Shown one piece after another: positions 27,041-35,572 of a stretch of DNA of 64,000 nt. Both the position numbers and the translations under genes were made by a program. The stretch's first letter is position 1. Every line of letters starts with the position of its first letter. The DNA comes from Pseudoblastomonas marina (lineage in GTDB: Bacteria > Pseudomonadota > Alphaproteobacteria > Sphingomonadales > Sphingomonadaceae): assembly GCF_014641655.1 (NCBI RefSeq), contig NZ_BMID01000001.1, positions 496,001 to 560,000 on the forward strand, read 5' to 3'. Under the pieces are notes generated by a model, which saw nothing but the letters and a program-made list of their open reading frames with translations, was not told where the DNA came from and did no database searches.

Positions 27041-27952
27041 TCAGGCCGCGGGCAGCGCGGTGTAGCGCGTTTCTGCGAGGTTCTTCATCGCCTTCTGCAG
27101 TTTCTCGAATGCGCGCACCTCGATCTGGCGGATGCGTTCACGGCTGACGTCGTAGACCTTGGAGAGTTCCTCCAGCGTCTGCGGGTTCTCGGTCAGTCGG
27201 CGCTCGGTCAGGATGTGCTGCTCGCGCTCATTGAGGTCGCCCATCGCTTCGGCCATCATCTCGCGCCGCACGTCGAGTTCCTGCGCTTCCTCGACGGTCT
27301 GGTCCTGCAGCGGGCGATCGTCGGTCAGCCAGTCGAGCCATTCGCCCGAGCCTTCCTCGCCATTGCGCATCGGCACGTTCAATGAACCGTCGCCGCCGCG
27401 CATCATGCGGCGGTTCATGTTGACCACTTCCTGCTCGGGAACGCCGAGATCGGTCGCGATCTGCTTGACGTCGTCGGGGTGAAGGTCGCCGTCCTCGTAG
27501 GCGTCGAGGTTCTTCTTCATCCGGCGGAGGTTGAAGAACAGCTTCTTCTGCGCCGCGGTGGTGCCCATCTTCACGAGGCTCCAGCTGCGCAGGATGAATT
27601 CCTGGATCGAGGCCTTGATCCACCACATCGCATAGGTCGCGAGCCGGAAGCCGCGATCGGCCTCAAACTTCTTGACGCCCTGCATGAGGCCGACATTGCC
27701 TTCGGAAATGAGGTCGCTGACGGGCAGGCCGTAGCCGCGATAGCCCATCGCGATCTTCGCCACGAGGCGCAGGTGCGAGGTGACGAGCTGGGCCGCCGCC
27801 TCGGTGTCCTCGTGCTCCTCGTAACGCTTGGCGAGCATGTATTCCTGCTCTTGCGTGAGGATCGGGTATTTCTTGATTTCGGTGAGATAGCGGTTGAGGC
27901 TCTGTTCCCCGTTCAACGCAGGAACGCTCATACCTTTCGTCTTGGTCGTCAC
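27041..27952 (-). CDS. rpoH: RNA polymerase heat-shock sigma factor RpoH (sigma-32)
   Basis: The 303-residue sigma factor directs heat-shock and chaperone genes. Region 2 has LRLVAKIAMGYRGYGLP and ATYAMWWIKASIQEFILRSWSLVK. The RpoH-specific box is QKKLFFNLRRMKK. Region 4 ends SRERIRQIEVRAFEKLQ. Alphaproteobacteria often have two rpoH paralogues; only one is seen here. It is transcribed after rluD on the same strand with a 119-nt gap that may hold its own promoter, and it ends in a strong hairpin. Confidence 0.97.
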   Translation of the reverse strand: MTTKTKGMSVPALNGEQSLNRYLTEIKKYPILTQEQEYMLAKRYEEHEDTEAAAQLVTSHLRLVAKIAMGYRGYGLPVSDLISEGNVGLMQGVKKFEADRGFRLATYAMWWIKASIQEFILRSWSLVKMGTTAAQKKLFFNLRRMKKNLDAYEDGDLHPDDVKQIATDLGVPEQEVVNMNRRMMRGGDGSLNVPMRNGEEGSGEWLDWLTDDRPLQDQTVEEAQELDVRREMMAEAMGDLNEREQHILTERRLTENPQTLEELSKVYDVSRERIRQIEVRAFEKLQKAMKNLAETRYTALPAA

Positions 27953-28035
27953 TGTTTCCCTAAACCTTTCGTTTGCCGACCGACTTCGCCGGACCCCTGA
28001 TGGGCATCCGATCGTCTGCGGTCGCAGGACCTATC

Positions 28036-28066
28036 GTTATAGACGGATTCGTTACGAAACCGCCAA
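28036..28066 (-). promoter_or_regulatory. rpoH: Possible rpoH promoter
   Basis: On the minus strand TTGGCG (28066-28061) and TATAAC (28041-28036) are separated by 19 nt, ending about 84 nt before the rpoH ATG. The spacer is longer than ideal, so this is a tentative call. Confidence 0.25.
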
Positions 28067-28071
28067 TGGTT

Positions 28072-29028
28072 TCATCGATCAAAACGGGCTATTTCGTCGA
28101 TAAGTTCCCGCATGTCGCGGGGCAGATCGGCGCGGAAAACCACGCGTTCGCCTGTTGCCGGGTGGGCGAAACCGAGTTCGGCGGCGTGGAGCGCCTGGCG
28201 CTGGAAGCCGAGCCGGTTGAGAATCGGGCGAAGCGGGGCCGGAGCCCTTCCGTAGAGTGGATCCCCCAATAGCGCATGACCGATTGACGCGCAGTGAACG
28301 CGGACCTGGTGGGTGCGCCCGGTCTCGAGCCGGCACTCGATCTCGCTGCAATGCGGGTAGGTCGCGGTGGTCGAATAATGCGTTACCGCGTGCTTCCCGC
28401 GCGTCGTACCGTCGGGCAGCACCGCCATCTTCTTGCGGTTGCGGTCCGAGCGTCCGATCCGCCCGGCCACCGTTCCCGAAGCGGGTTTCGGCTTGCCGCC
28501 GGCGAAAGCGATATAGGCGCGGTCGATCGAATGGTCGGCGAATTGCGTGGCGAGGCCTTCATGCGCGGAATCGGTCTTGGCGACCACCAGCAAGCCGCTG
28601 GTGTCCTTGTCGATCCGGTGGACGATCCCCGGGCGTGCGACCCCGCCGATACCCGACAACTGCCCCGCACAATGATGCAGCAGCGCGTTGACGAGCGTGC
28701 CGTCGCGATTGCCCGCCGCCGGGTGGACGACGAGCCCGGCGGGCTTGTTGACGACGATCAGGTGTTCGTCCTCGAACACCACGTCGAGTGGGATGTCCTG
28801 CGGCTGCGCTTCTGCCGGTGCGGCGGGCGGTACGTCGATTATGTAGCTCGCATTGGCCCCGGTCCTCGCTGAGGCGCTGGTCACCAGTGCTCCCGCGACC
28901 TGCACCCGGCCCTCGGCGATCAGCGCCTGGATACGCCCGCGCGACAGCCCCGACGCCTCGGCCAGCGCCTTGTCGAGCCGCGCGACCTCCGGGGGAAGCG
29001 TTCCTGTCAGGATGCGTGCATTGTCCAC
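28072..29028 (-). CDS. rluD: 23S rRNA pseudouridine synthase, RluD family
   Basis: The enzyme isomerises uridines in helix 69 of 23S rRNA. An N-terminal S4 domain (ARLDKALAEASGLSRGRIQ) precedes the RluA-type catalytic domain. The catalytic aspartate is in HRIDKDTSGLLVVAK. Later motifs RLETGRTHQVRVH and LLGDPLYG are intact. The GTG at 29028 is chosen because TAGGGC lies about 10 nt upstream and the N-terminus fits the family; a TTG at 29052 would add eight residues. The symbol is by family; RluC/RluA-like specificity cannot be excluded. It is divergent from chpT and upstream of rpoH. Confidence 0.9.
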   Translation of the reverse strand: MDNARILTGTLPPEVARLDKALAEASGLSRGRIQALIAEGRVQVAGALVTSASARTGANASYIIDVPPAAPAEAQPQDIPLDVVFEDEHLIVVNKPAGLVVHPAAGNRDGTLVNALLHHCAGQLSGIGGVARPGIVHRIDKDTSGLLVVAKTDSAHEGLATQFADHSIDRAYIAFAGGKPKPASGTVAGRIGRSDRNRKKMAVLPDGTTRGKHAVTHYSTTATYPHCSEIECRLETGRTHQVRVHCASIGHALLGDPLYGRAPAPLRPILNRLGFQRQALHAAELGFAHPATGERVVFRADLPRDMRELIDEIARFDR

Positions 29029-29130
29029 GGTTCGATGCCCTATGCTTTCCAATCGCGCAGGCCAACGCTAAAGCCGCGTAAACCTTGCCGCGCACCCCGC
29101 GACCCATCTCACATCGGACGCTTCGCCTAC

Positions 29131-29775
29131 ATGACTGATTATACCCGTATCGATCTCGCCAGCCTGCTTTGTTCCCGCCTCTGTCACGACCTGCTCAGCC
29201 CGGTCGGCGCGCTCAGCAACGGCCTCGAATTGCTGTCGAGCGAGGACGATCCGGAAATGCGTGACCGCTGCGTCGAACTGCTCGAACAGAGCGCGCGGAT
29301 CAGCACCGGCAAGCTCAAGTTCTTCCGCCTCGCCTATGGCTCGGCCGGCGGGTTCGACTACCAGATCCCGTCCGAGGAGCCCGCCGCGCTGATTCAGGCG
29401 CTGGCCGAGGATAATGGCCGCGTTGAACTCAACTGGCAGGTGCAGAGCGCCTCGCTCCCCAAGCCCGCGGTCAAATGCCTGCTCAACCTCTCGCATATCG
29501 CGATCGACGCGTTGGTGCGCGGCGGTTCGCTCGATATCGGGGCGGAGCAGAACGGGGAGACGACCGAGATCGCGATCCGCGCCGAAGGAACGCGCATCGC
29601 GTTCGACGAGGAGATCGGCCGCGCGCTGCAGGGCGAATTGCCGGTCGATGCGATCACCCCGCGCACCGCGCCCGCCGCGATGATCCACGGACTCGCGGCC
29701 CAGCATGGCGGCGGAATCCAGTACCAGCTGCAGGACAATGCCTTGATCCTCGGCGCGATCGTCCGCGAGGCGTGA
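29131..29775 (+). CDS. chpT: Histidine phosphotransferase ChpT
   Basis: The 214-residue protein starts at ATG 29131 (MTDYTRIDLASLL). The phosphoacceptor histidine lies in the dimerisation helix LCHDLLSPVGALSNGLELL, followed by a degenerate ATPase-like domain without the usual ATP-binding motifs (ending HGGGIQYQLQDNALILGA). In Caulobacter ChpT passes phosphate from the hybrid kinase CckA to CtrA and CpdR, setting cell-cycle and motility gene expression. Its presence supports looking for CtrA sites in this genome. The next gene, an AmpD-like amidase, starts 7 nt after its stop, suggesting a joint transcript. Confidence 0.9.
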   Translation: MTDYTRIDLASLLCSRLCHDLLSPVGALSNGLELLSSEDDPEMRDRCVELLEQSARISTGKLKFFRLAYGSAGGFDYQIPSEEPAALIQALAEDNGRVELNWQVQSASLPKPAVKCLLNLSHIAIDALVRGGSLDIGAEQNGETTEIAIRAEGTRIAFDEEIGRALQGELPVDAITPRTAPAAMIHGLAAQHGGGIQYQLQDNALILGAIVREA

Positions 29776-29782
29776 TCGCGGC

Positions 29783-30505
29783 ATGAGCGAGGAGCGCCCG
29801 AACGACGAACTGGTCCACCGCGAGGTAACGTCACCCAACCAGGACGAGCGGACGCTGCCGATCTCGATGCTGGTGATCCACTACACCGAGATGGAGGACA
29901 AGGGTTTCGCGCTCGAACGAATGTGCGATCCCGAGACCAAGGTTTCGGCGCACTACCTGATCGGCGAGCAGGGCGAGGTCATCCGCCTGGTGCCCGAAGA
30001 CAAGCGCGCGTGGCACGCGGGCGTATCCTACTGGCGCGGGATCAAGGACGTGAACTCGGCCTCGATCGGGATCGAGCTCGATCATCCGGGTCACAAATAC
30101 GGCTATCGCGAGTTCAGCGAGGCGCAGTTCGAAGCGCTCGTCCCGCTGGTGGCGCGGATCGTGAAGGATTACGACATTCCGCGTGCCAACGTGGTCGGCC
30201 ATTCGGACGTCGCGCCCGAACGCAAGATCGATCCGGGCGAGCTGTTCCCGTGGGACCGCCTCGCCGAATATGGCCTGTGCCTGCCGCGCCCGGAAAAGCT
30301 CGAGCGTGGCGATCCGTTCGACAATGACGCCGCCTTCTACCTCGCGCTCGAACGCTTCGGCTACGACATCAGCAACGGTCACAAGGCGGTCGAGGCGTTC
30401 CAGCGCCGCTGGCGCCCGCGCAAGATCGACGGAGAGATCGACGGCGAAGTCCGCGCGATCCTGTTCGAACTGCTCTTGGATCGCGACCGCGGGAACGCTA
30501 GATAG
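29783..30505 (+). CDS. ampD: N-acetylmuramoyl-L-alanine amidase, AmpD-like with C-terminal peptidoglycan-binding domain
   Basis: The 240-residue zinc amidase (Amidase_2) has the ligand motifs VIHYTEM at about residue 31 and GHSDVAPERKIDPG at about 138, plus IGIELDHPG with the catalytic-region Glu. A C-terminal helical module (YDISNGHKAVEAFQRRW) resembles a peptidoglycan-binding fold, as in AmiD/AmpD-like proteins. No signal peptide is visible, which suggests cytoplasmic muropeptide recycling. It follows chpT by 7 nt, and the RNase P RNA begins 5 nt after its stop. The symbol is by family; AmiD-type function is possible. Confidence 0.85.
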   Translation: MSEERPNDELVHREVTSPNQDERTLPISMLVIHYTEMEDKGFALERMCDPETKVSAHYLIGEQGEVIRLVPEDKRAWHAGVSYWRGIKDVNSASIGIELDHPGHKYGYREFSEAQFEALVPLVARIVKDYDIPRANVVGHSDVAPERKIDPGELFPWDRLAEYGLCLPRPEKLERGDPFDNDAAFYLALERFGYDISNGHKAVEAFQRRWRPRKIDGEIDGEVRAILFELLLDRDRGNAR

Positions 30506-30510
30506 GCCCT

Positions 30511-30887
30511 GCCAGGGGGCCGGGCAGCCGCGTTGCGCAAGCACCGAGGAAAGTCCGGGCTCCGTGAAACGAGGGTGGCGGGTAACGCCCGCCGCGGGCA
30601 ACCGCAGGGACAGTGCCACAGAGAGTATACCGCCGATGGCGCCTAAAGCGCACAGGCATGGGTGAAAGGGTGCGGTAAGAGCGCACCGGGGGGCCGGTAA
30701 CGGTCTCCGCATGGCAAACCCCACCCGGAGCAAGGCCGAATAGGGGCACCGCGCCAGTTCGCTGGCAGGGGCGTTTCGACCCGAGGTGCCCGGGTTGGCT
30801 GCTCGAGCGGCGGAGCGATCCGTCGCCTAGATGAATGGCTGCCCCCGCCGTCTGGCGGGACAGAACCCGGCTTACAGGCCCCCTGGC
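30511..30887 (+). ncRNA. rnpB: RNase P RNA
   Basis: Catalytic RNA that matures tRNA 5' ends. Terminal helix P1 is GCCAGGGGGCC (30511-30521) pairing with GGCCCCCTGGC (30877-30887). The conserved core is present as GAGGAAAGTCCGGGCTCC near 30542-30560, the central ACAGTGCCACAGAGA and GAAAGGGTGCGGTAAGAGCGCACCG elements, and the 3' core GACAGAACCCGGCTTACAGG. Length is about 377 nt, bacterial type A. It starts only 5 nt after the amidase stop, so its promoter must lie inside that gene or it is processed from the chpT-amidase transcript. Confidence 0.96.
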
Positions 30888-30888
30888 A

Positions 30889-31386
30889 TTATCTGAGGAT
30901 TTCCGAGAGGCGCTGGCCGTAGGCATCGAACACTTCGAGCATGACGACGATGTTGCCCTGCGGGATGCCGTAATCGGCGATTACGTAATGGGTCATCGCG
31001 ATCACGCCGTTGCGTTGCAGGAAAGCCGTCGGCACGGCGGTATCGTTGAAGGTAGCGAGGGCATCATGGACCTCGGCGTCGCTCTGAGTTTCCTTTTTCT
31101 GCCACAGTGCGGTCAGCGACAGCCCGACACAGCGGCCCGACCCGCAACCGGCGGCCTTCGCGATGACGATCAGGCCGCTAGGTAAGGTGATGACGAGCGA
31201 TTCCTCGCCGTCGCCGATTTGTCGCCATTCGGTCTTAGTCGGCTCGAGCTGCGCGGCGATCGTCTCGAGGTTGGTCTTGGTGAAATACGGAATCATCTCG
31301 CGGGAATCGAAATCGCTGTCCTGGGCGACGGCAGGACTCCCGAGACCCAGCAGTGCGACGGCGGCAGCGAAAGCGATTTTCTTCAT
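30889..31386 (-). CDS. Exported YbjN-domain protein
   Basis: The 165-residue protein has a signal peptide (MKKIAFAAAVALLGLGSPAVAQ) behind an AGGGGAA ribosome site. The mature part resembles the YbjN / bacterial sensory-transduction-regulator fold related to T3SS chaperones, with segments such as LVITLPSGLIVIAKAAGC and GVIAMTHYVIADYGIPQGNI. No catalytic motif is seen. Its stop codon is 2 nt from the end of rnpB on the opposite strand, leaving no room for a separate terminator. Function is unknown. Confidence 0.75.
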   Translation of the reverse strand: MKKIAFAAAVALLGLGSPAVAQDSDFDSREMIPYFTKTNLETIAAQLEPTKTEWRQIGDGEESLVITLPSGLIVIAKAAGCGSGRCVGLSLTALWQKKETQSDAEVHDALATFNDTAVPTAFLQRNGVIAMTHYVIADYGIPQGNIVVMLEVFDAYGQRLSEILR

Positions 31387-31599
31387 GGTGTTCCCCTGGT
31401 CTGTTCGGCTGGAGCCTATTGGTCATGCACCGGGGTCGCAAGGTGCGGCTTCCTGACGTTTTGTGACGGGACATCTCTCACAAGCGACCCATCGTTTGAC
31501 GCATCCCGGCCGCGCCCCGCGATCGCCCGACGGCGAAGAGTCTTTTCAATTTCGCCGGAAAGCGGCAATCTCCCCTCCAAACAGAGGGGGAGAGACTCG

Positions 31600-34500
31600 A
31601 TGATGAAGTGGATGATGGCGGGGCTGCTGGCCTCGAGCGTGGCCGTGACGCCCGCGCTGGCGCAGACCAAGCTGTTGCGCGATCCGGCATTGTCCGACAA
31701 TCAGATGGTGTTCGCCTATGCCGGCGACATCTGGATCGCGAACCCCGACGGATCGAATGCGCGGCGGCTGACCAGCCATGCGGCGGACGAGCGGGATCCC
31801 GTTTTCTCGAGCGACGGATCGATGGTCGCCTTCTCCGCCAATTACGACGGTAATTACGATGTCTTCGTGGTGGCGGCGAGCGGGGGGACCCCCAAGCGGC
31901 TCACCTGGCATCCGGGCAACGACAACGTCCAGGGCTTCACCCCCGATGGCCGCTCGGTCGTGTTCGCTTCCGCGCGCGAGACCCGCAGCGGGCGCGCCGG
32001 GGCGATCTACACCGTGTCGGTCGTCGGTGGCTTCCCCGAAAAAATGTCCGAGATGCGCAGCGTCGGTGGCAGCTATTCGGAGGACGGCGAACTGTTCGCC
32101 AACGTGCCCGGGGTCTCGGGCTATAACGGCTTGTGGGGCGGATCGTCGGGCTGGCGCGGCTATCGCGGCGGCACCCAGCCTTCGATCGAAGTGGTCGATC
32201 CCGACGCGCGCGCACTGCGCGAGATCTCGGGCGAGGGCTCGACCGAGTTTGACCCGTTCTGGATGGGCGGCCAGCTCTATTTCCTGTCCGATCGCGCCGC
32301 CGACAAGGTGTTCAACGTCTATCGCTGGAACCCGGCCGACGGATCGGTCGCGAAGGTCACCGGCGAAACGACCTGGGACGTCCGCAATGCCGACGGCAGG
32401 AACGGCAGGATCGTCTACGAGGCGGGCGGCGAGCTGAAGGAATTCACGGTCGCGAGCGGATCGACCCGGACGCTGCCGATCGCGCTGTCGCCCGACCTGC
32501 CGCAGCGCCAGAAGCAGTGGAAGGACGTGTCGGACAACATCGAGAGCGTGGCGATCTCGCCCTCGGCCCAGCGCGTGGCGATCACCGCGCGCGGCGAAGT
32601 ATTCACCGTACCGACCGACAAGGGCAGCACGCGCAATATCTCGGCCAGCGCGGCGGAGCGCAATTACAGCGGCATCTGGTCGCATGACGGCACCAAGCTT
32701 GCCTATATCACCGACGATGGCGACGGGCAGGCGCTGGTGATCGAGGACCAGAGCGGGATCGAATCCGCGCGGCGCGTCGCGCTCGGTCCCGATTTCTACC
32801 AGCTGGTCGACTGGGGCGGCGACGGGAAATACCTGATCTATGCCGACAACAAGCTTTCGCTGCGCGCGCTCGATGTCGCGGCGGGCACGAGCTGGACGGT
32901 TGCCCGGACCGACCGGCGCAACGGCGATTTCGACGCCGCGCTCCATCCGAACGGTCGCTGGCTGGCCTACACCACCCGCGGCGCGACCTATAACGCCGCG
33001 CTCAATCTCTACGATTTGACCACGCGGCGGACCTATCCGGTGACCGGCGAGTTCGCCGATATCGGTTCGCCGACCTTCTCCAAGGACGGCAAGCTGCTGT
33101 TCTTCACCGCGTCGACCAATGCCGGGCCGCAGGCGCTCGGGCTCGACATGACCTCGCAAGAGCAGCCCTACCGCGCCGGGATCTATGCGCTGGTGCTGGA
33201 GAAGGACGGCAAGAGCCCGCTCGCCCCGATCCTCGCCGACGAAGAGGCCGATGGCGACGCGAAGCCGGACGCGGACAAGGAGGAGAAGAAGGACGAAGCC
33301 GACCCGGTCGTCGATCCCGAAAACCTTCGCCGGCGGATGATCTCGCTGCCTGTGGCCGAGCAGTTCTACACCAGCCTCGCCACGGCGAAGGACGGCAGCC
33401 TCTATTACGTCGCGCTCGAACAGGCGGGCGATCGCAACGATGCGCCGGGCGATGCGCCGCAGGCCGGATCGCAGCTCTATCGCTTCGATTTCGAGGAGCG
33501 CGAGGCCAAGACCGTGGCGAGCGGCATCACCGGCATCCAGATCGACGCCAAGGGCGAAACGCTGCTGCTAGCCAAGCCCGGCGGCGAGTTCATGACGTCG
33601 AAGGCGGGCGAAAAGCTCGATCCCACGCCGCTCAACCTTTCCGGCCTCAAGCTCTATGTCGACCCGGCGCAGGAATGGCGCCAGATCTTCAACGACGTGT
33701 GGCGGATGGAGCAGGCCTACTTCTACGATCCCAACATGCACGGCCTCGACTGGGCGGCGATCAAGCGCCGCTACGAACCGTTGCTCGCGCATGTGGGGCG
33801 GCGCGAGGACCTGAACGAGCTGCTGGTCGAGATGATCGGCGAGATGCAGGTCGGGCACAACCGCGTGGGCGGGGGCGACGTCTGGTCGGGCGGATCCTCG
33901 AGCCCGGGGCTGCTGGGCGCGGATATCCGCCTCGAAAACGGGCGTTACCGGATCAAGAAGATCTACGACGGCGAACAGTGGAATCCGTTCATCGATGCGC
34001 CGCTCGACGCCCCGGGTGTCGACGTGAAGGAAGGCGACTACATCCTCGCGGTGAATGGCCGCGAGGTGACCGCGCGCGACAATATCTTCGAGGCGCTGTC
34101 GGGCTCGGCCGGCACCCAGGTTGCGCTCACCGTGGCGAGCACGCCCAATGGCGAGCGCCGTACCTCGGTGGTCGAACCGGTGCGCAACGAAGGCGCCTTG
34201 CGGCTGTGGAGTTGGGTCGAGGACAATCGCCGCTATGTCGACGAAAAGACCGGCGGCAAGGTCGCCTATGTCTACATGCCGAACACCGCGGATGCGGGGT
34301 ACACCTTCTTCAACCGCATGTATTTCGCGCAGACCGACAAGAAGGCGCTGATCCTCGACGAACGCTCGAACGGCGGCGGGCAGGCGGCGAACTACGTGAT
34401 CGACGTGCTGCGGCGCGAATACCTCGCCGGGTGGAAGGATCGCGAAGGCCTCAACTGGTCGACCCCCGGCTCGGGGATCTGGGGCCCGAAGGCGATGCTG

Positions 34501-34866
34501 ATCGACCAGGACGCGGGCTCGGGCGGCGACTGGATGCCCTATGCCTTCCGCGCCTCCGGCCTCGGCCCGCTGATCGGCACCCGCACCTGGGGCGGGTTGA
34601 TCGGCATCAGCGCCAATCCGAATCTGATCGACGGCGGCTTCCTGGTGGTGCCGTTTTTCCGCTTCTTCGAGCCCGACGGGACGTGGAGCATCGAGAACGA
34701 GGGCGTCTCGCCCGATATGCGGGTCGAACTCGACCAGCTCGCGCTCGACCGCGGCGAGGATACCCAGCTCGACGCGGCGATCGCCTACATCCTCGCGGAG
34801 TTGGAGCGCAATCCGGCGCGCGATCCCAACTGGACGCCGCCTTACCCGACCGAGCTGGGCGACTGA
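31600..34866 (+). CDS. Tricorn-like S41 family protease, periplasmic
   Basis: The 1088-residue protein starts at ATG 31600 behind AGAGGGGGAGAG, with a signal peptide ending ALAQ (about 22). Two WD/PD40-type beta-propellers cover about 25-640 (ANPDGSNARRLTSH, FSSDGSMVAFSANYDGN). An acidic Lys/Asp/Glu linker lies at about 545-570. The tricorn C1, PDZ (about 800-860) and C2 protease domains follow. H753 in GEMQVGH and S974 in DAGSGGDW match the tricorn catalytic residues by position and context. Tricorn proteases process peptides in a large complex; the bacterial exported forms are less studied. A clear terminator follows, so it is monocistronic. Confidence 0.92.
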   Translation: MMKWMMAGLLASSVAVTPALAQTKLLRDPALSDNQMVFAYAGDIWIANPDGSNARRLTSHAADERDPVFSSDGSMVAFSANYDGNYDVFVVAASGGTPKRLTWHPGNDNVQGFTPDGRSVVFASARETRSGRAGAIYTVSVVGGFPEKMSEMRSVGGSYSEDGELFANVPGVSGYNGLWGGSSGWRGYRGGTQPSIEVVDPDARALREISGEGSTEFDPFWMGGQLYFLSDRAADKVFNVYRWNPADGSVAKVTGETTWDVRNADGRNGRIVYEAGGELKEFTVASGSTRTLPIALSPDLPQRQKQWKDVSDNIESVAISPSAQRVAITARGEVFTVPTDKGSTRNISASAAERNYSGIWSHDGTKLAYITDDGDGQALVIEDQSGIESARRVALGPDFYQLVDWGGDGKYLIYADNKLSLRALDVAAGTSWTVARTDRRNGDFDAALHPNGRWLAYTTRGATYNAALNLYDLTTRRTYPVTGEFADIGSPTFSKDGKLLFFTASTNAGPQALGLDMTSQEQPYRAGIYALVLEKDGKSPLAPILADEEADGDAKPDADKEEKKDEADPVVDPENLRRRMISLPVAEQFYTSLATAKDGSLYYVALEQAGDRNDAPGDAPQAGSQLYRFDFEEREAKTVASGITGIQIDAKGETLLLAKPGGEFMTSKAGEKLDPTPLNLSGLKLYVDPAQEWRQIFNDVWRMEQAYFYDPNMHGLDWAAIKRRYEPLLAHVGRREDLNELLVEMIGEMQVGHNRVGGGDVWSGGSSSPGLLGADIRLENGRYRIKKIYDGEQWNPFIDAPLDAPGVDVKEGDYILAVNGREVTARDNIFEALSGSAGTQVALTVASTPNGERRTSVVEPVRNEGALRLWSWVEDNRRYVDEKTGGKVAYVYMPNTADAGYTFFNRMYFAQTDKKALILDERSNGGGQAANYVIDVLRREYLAGWKDREGLNWSTPGSGIWGPKAMLIDQDAGSGGDWMPYAFRASGLGPLIGTRTWGGLIGISANPNLIDGGFLVVPFFRFFEPDGTWSIENEGVSPDMRVELDQLALDRGEDTQLDAAIAYILAELERNPARDPNWTPPYPTELGD

Positions 34867-34876
34867 TCCGGTTGCG

Positions 34877-34916
34877 AAGGGGCGCTTGTTCAGGATCGAG
34901 CAAGCGCCCCTTTGTT
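34877..34916 (+). terminator. Terminator after the tricorn-like protease
   Basis: Perfect 12-bp stem AAGGGGCGCTTG (34877-34888) / CAAGCGCCCCTT (34901-34912) with a 12-nt loop, followed by TGTT. Confidence 0.75.
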
Positions 34917-34927
34917 AATAAAACTGC

Positions 34928-35569
34928 ATGAAGAAATTAACACCTCTCCTTGGCGCCCTTTCGCTCGTCGGCGGCGCGACGGTGGCTTTCGCCGGTGTCA
35001 CGGTCGATCGCGACTGGACCATCGGCCCGTGGATCAAGGGAAAGAACTATTCGGTCGGCATGCCGGCCCGGCCCGAAAGCACCGACGCGGGGATCGCGAT
35101 CGACTTCCCGACCACGCCGCGCAGCCACGTCCACTATGTGACCTTCGATCCGGGCTCGCTCGAGGGCAAGTCCGAGATCGTCATGCGCTATCGCATCGAT
35201 GCCGAACCGGGGACGCGCTTCGTCCCGCAGCAGGAGCCCGACAAGCCGGGCGCGATCTCGCTGTTCTTCCAGCGCCGCGGCGACAATTGGAGCGCACGCG
35301 GGCGGTATGAATTCTATCGCTGGTACGCGCCCACGGCGAAGGTGAAGCAGCTATCGCGCGGCAATCACGAAATCCGCATCTCGCTCGACGATCCCGAGTG
35401 GATTTCGGTCGGATACCGCAATCCCGCGGTCGCGCCCGAACTGTTCGAGGCGGCCAAGCGCGATACGGCGAAGGTCGGCTTCGTGCTCGGCTCGGACGTG
35501 CTGCGCGGCCACGGCGTCTATGCGACCGGCCCGGCGCGGATGACCGTCACCGGGTTCGAGATTCGCTGA
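34928..35569 (+). CDS. Exported protein of unknown function
   Basis: The 213-residue protein has a signal peptide (MKKLTPLLGALSLVGGATVAFA) and a mature part with alternating beta strands (YVTFDPGSLEGKSEIVMRYR, ISLFFQRRGDNWS). This is reminiscent of carbohydrate-binding or jelly-roll folds, but no family is recognised. It begins 15 nt after the preceding terminator stem with no obvious Shine-Dalgarno sequence, so its promoter must overlap that terminator region or it depends on read-through. It is convergent with ugd. Confidence 0.75.
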   Translation: MKKLTPLLGALSLVGGATVAFAGVTVDRDWTIGPWIKGKNYSVGMPARPESTDAGIAIDFPTTPRSHVHYVTFDPGSLEGKSEIVMRYRIDAEPGTRFVPQQEPDKPGAISLFFQRRGDNWSARGRYEFYRWYAPTAKVKQLSRGNHEIRISLDDPEWISVGYRNPAVAPELFEAAKRDTAKVGFVLGSDVLRGHGVYATGPARMTVTGFEIR

Positions 35570-35572
35570 CCC

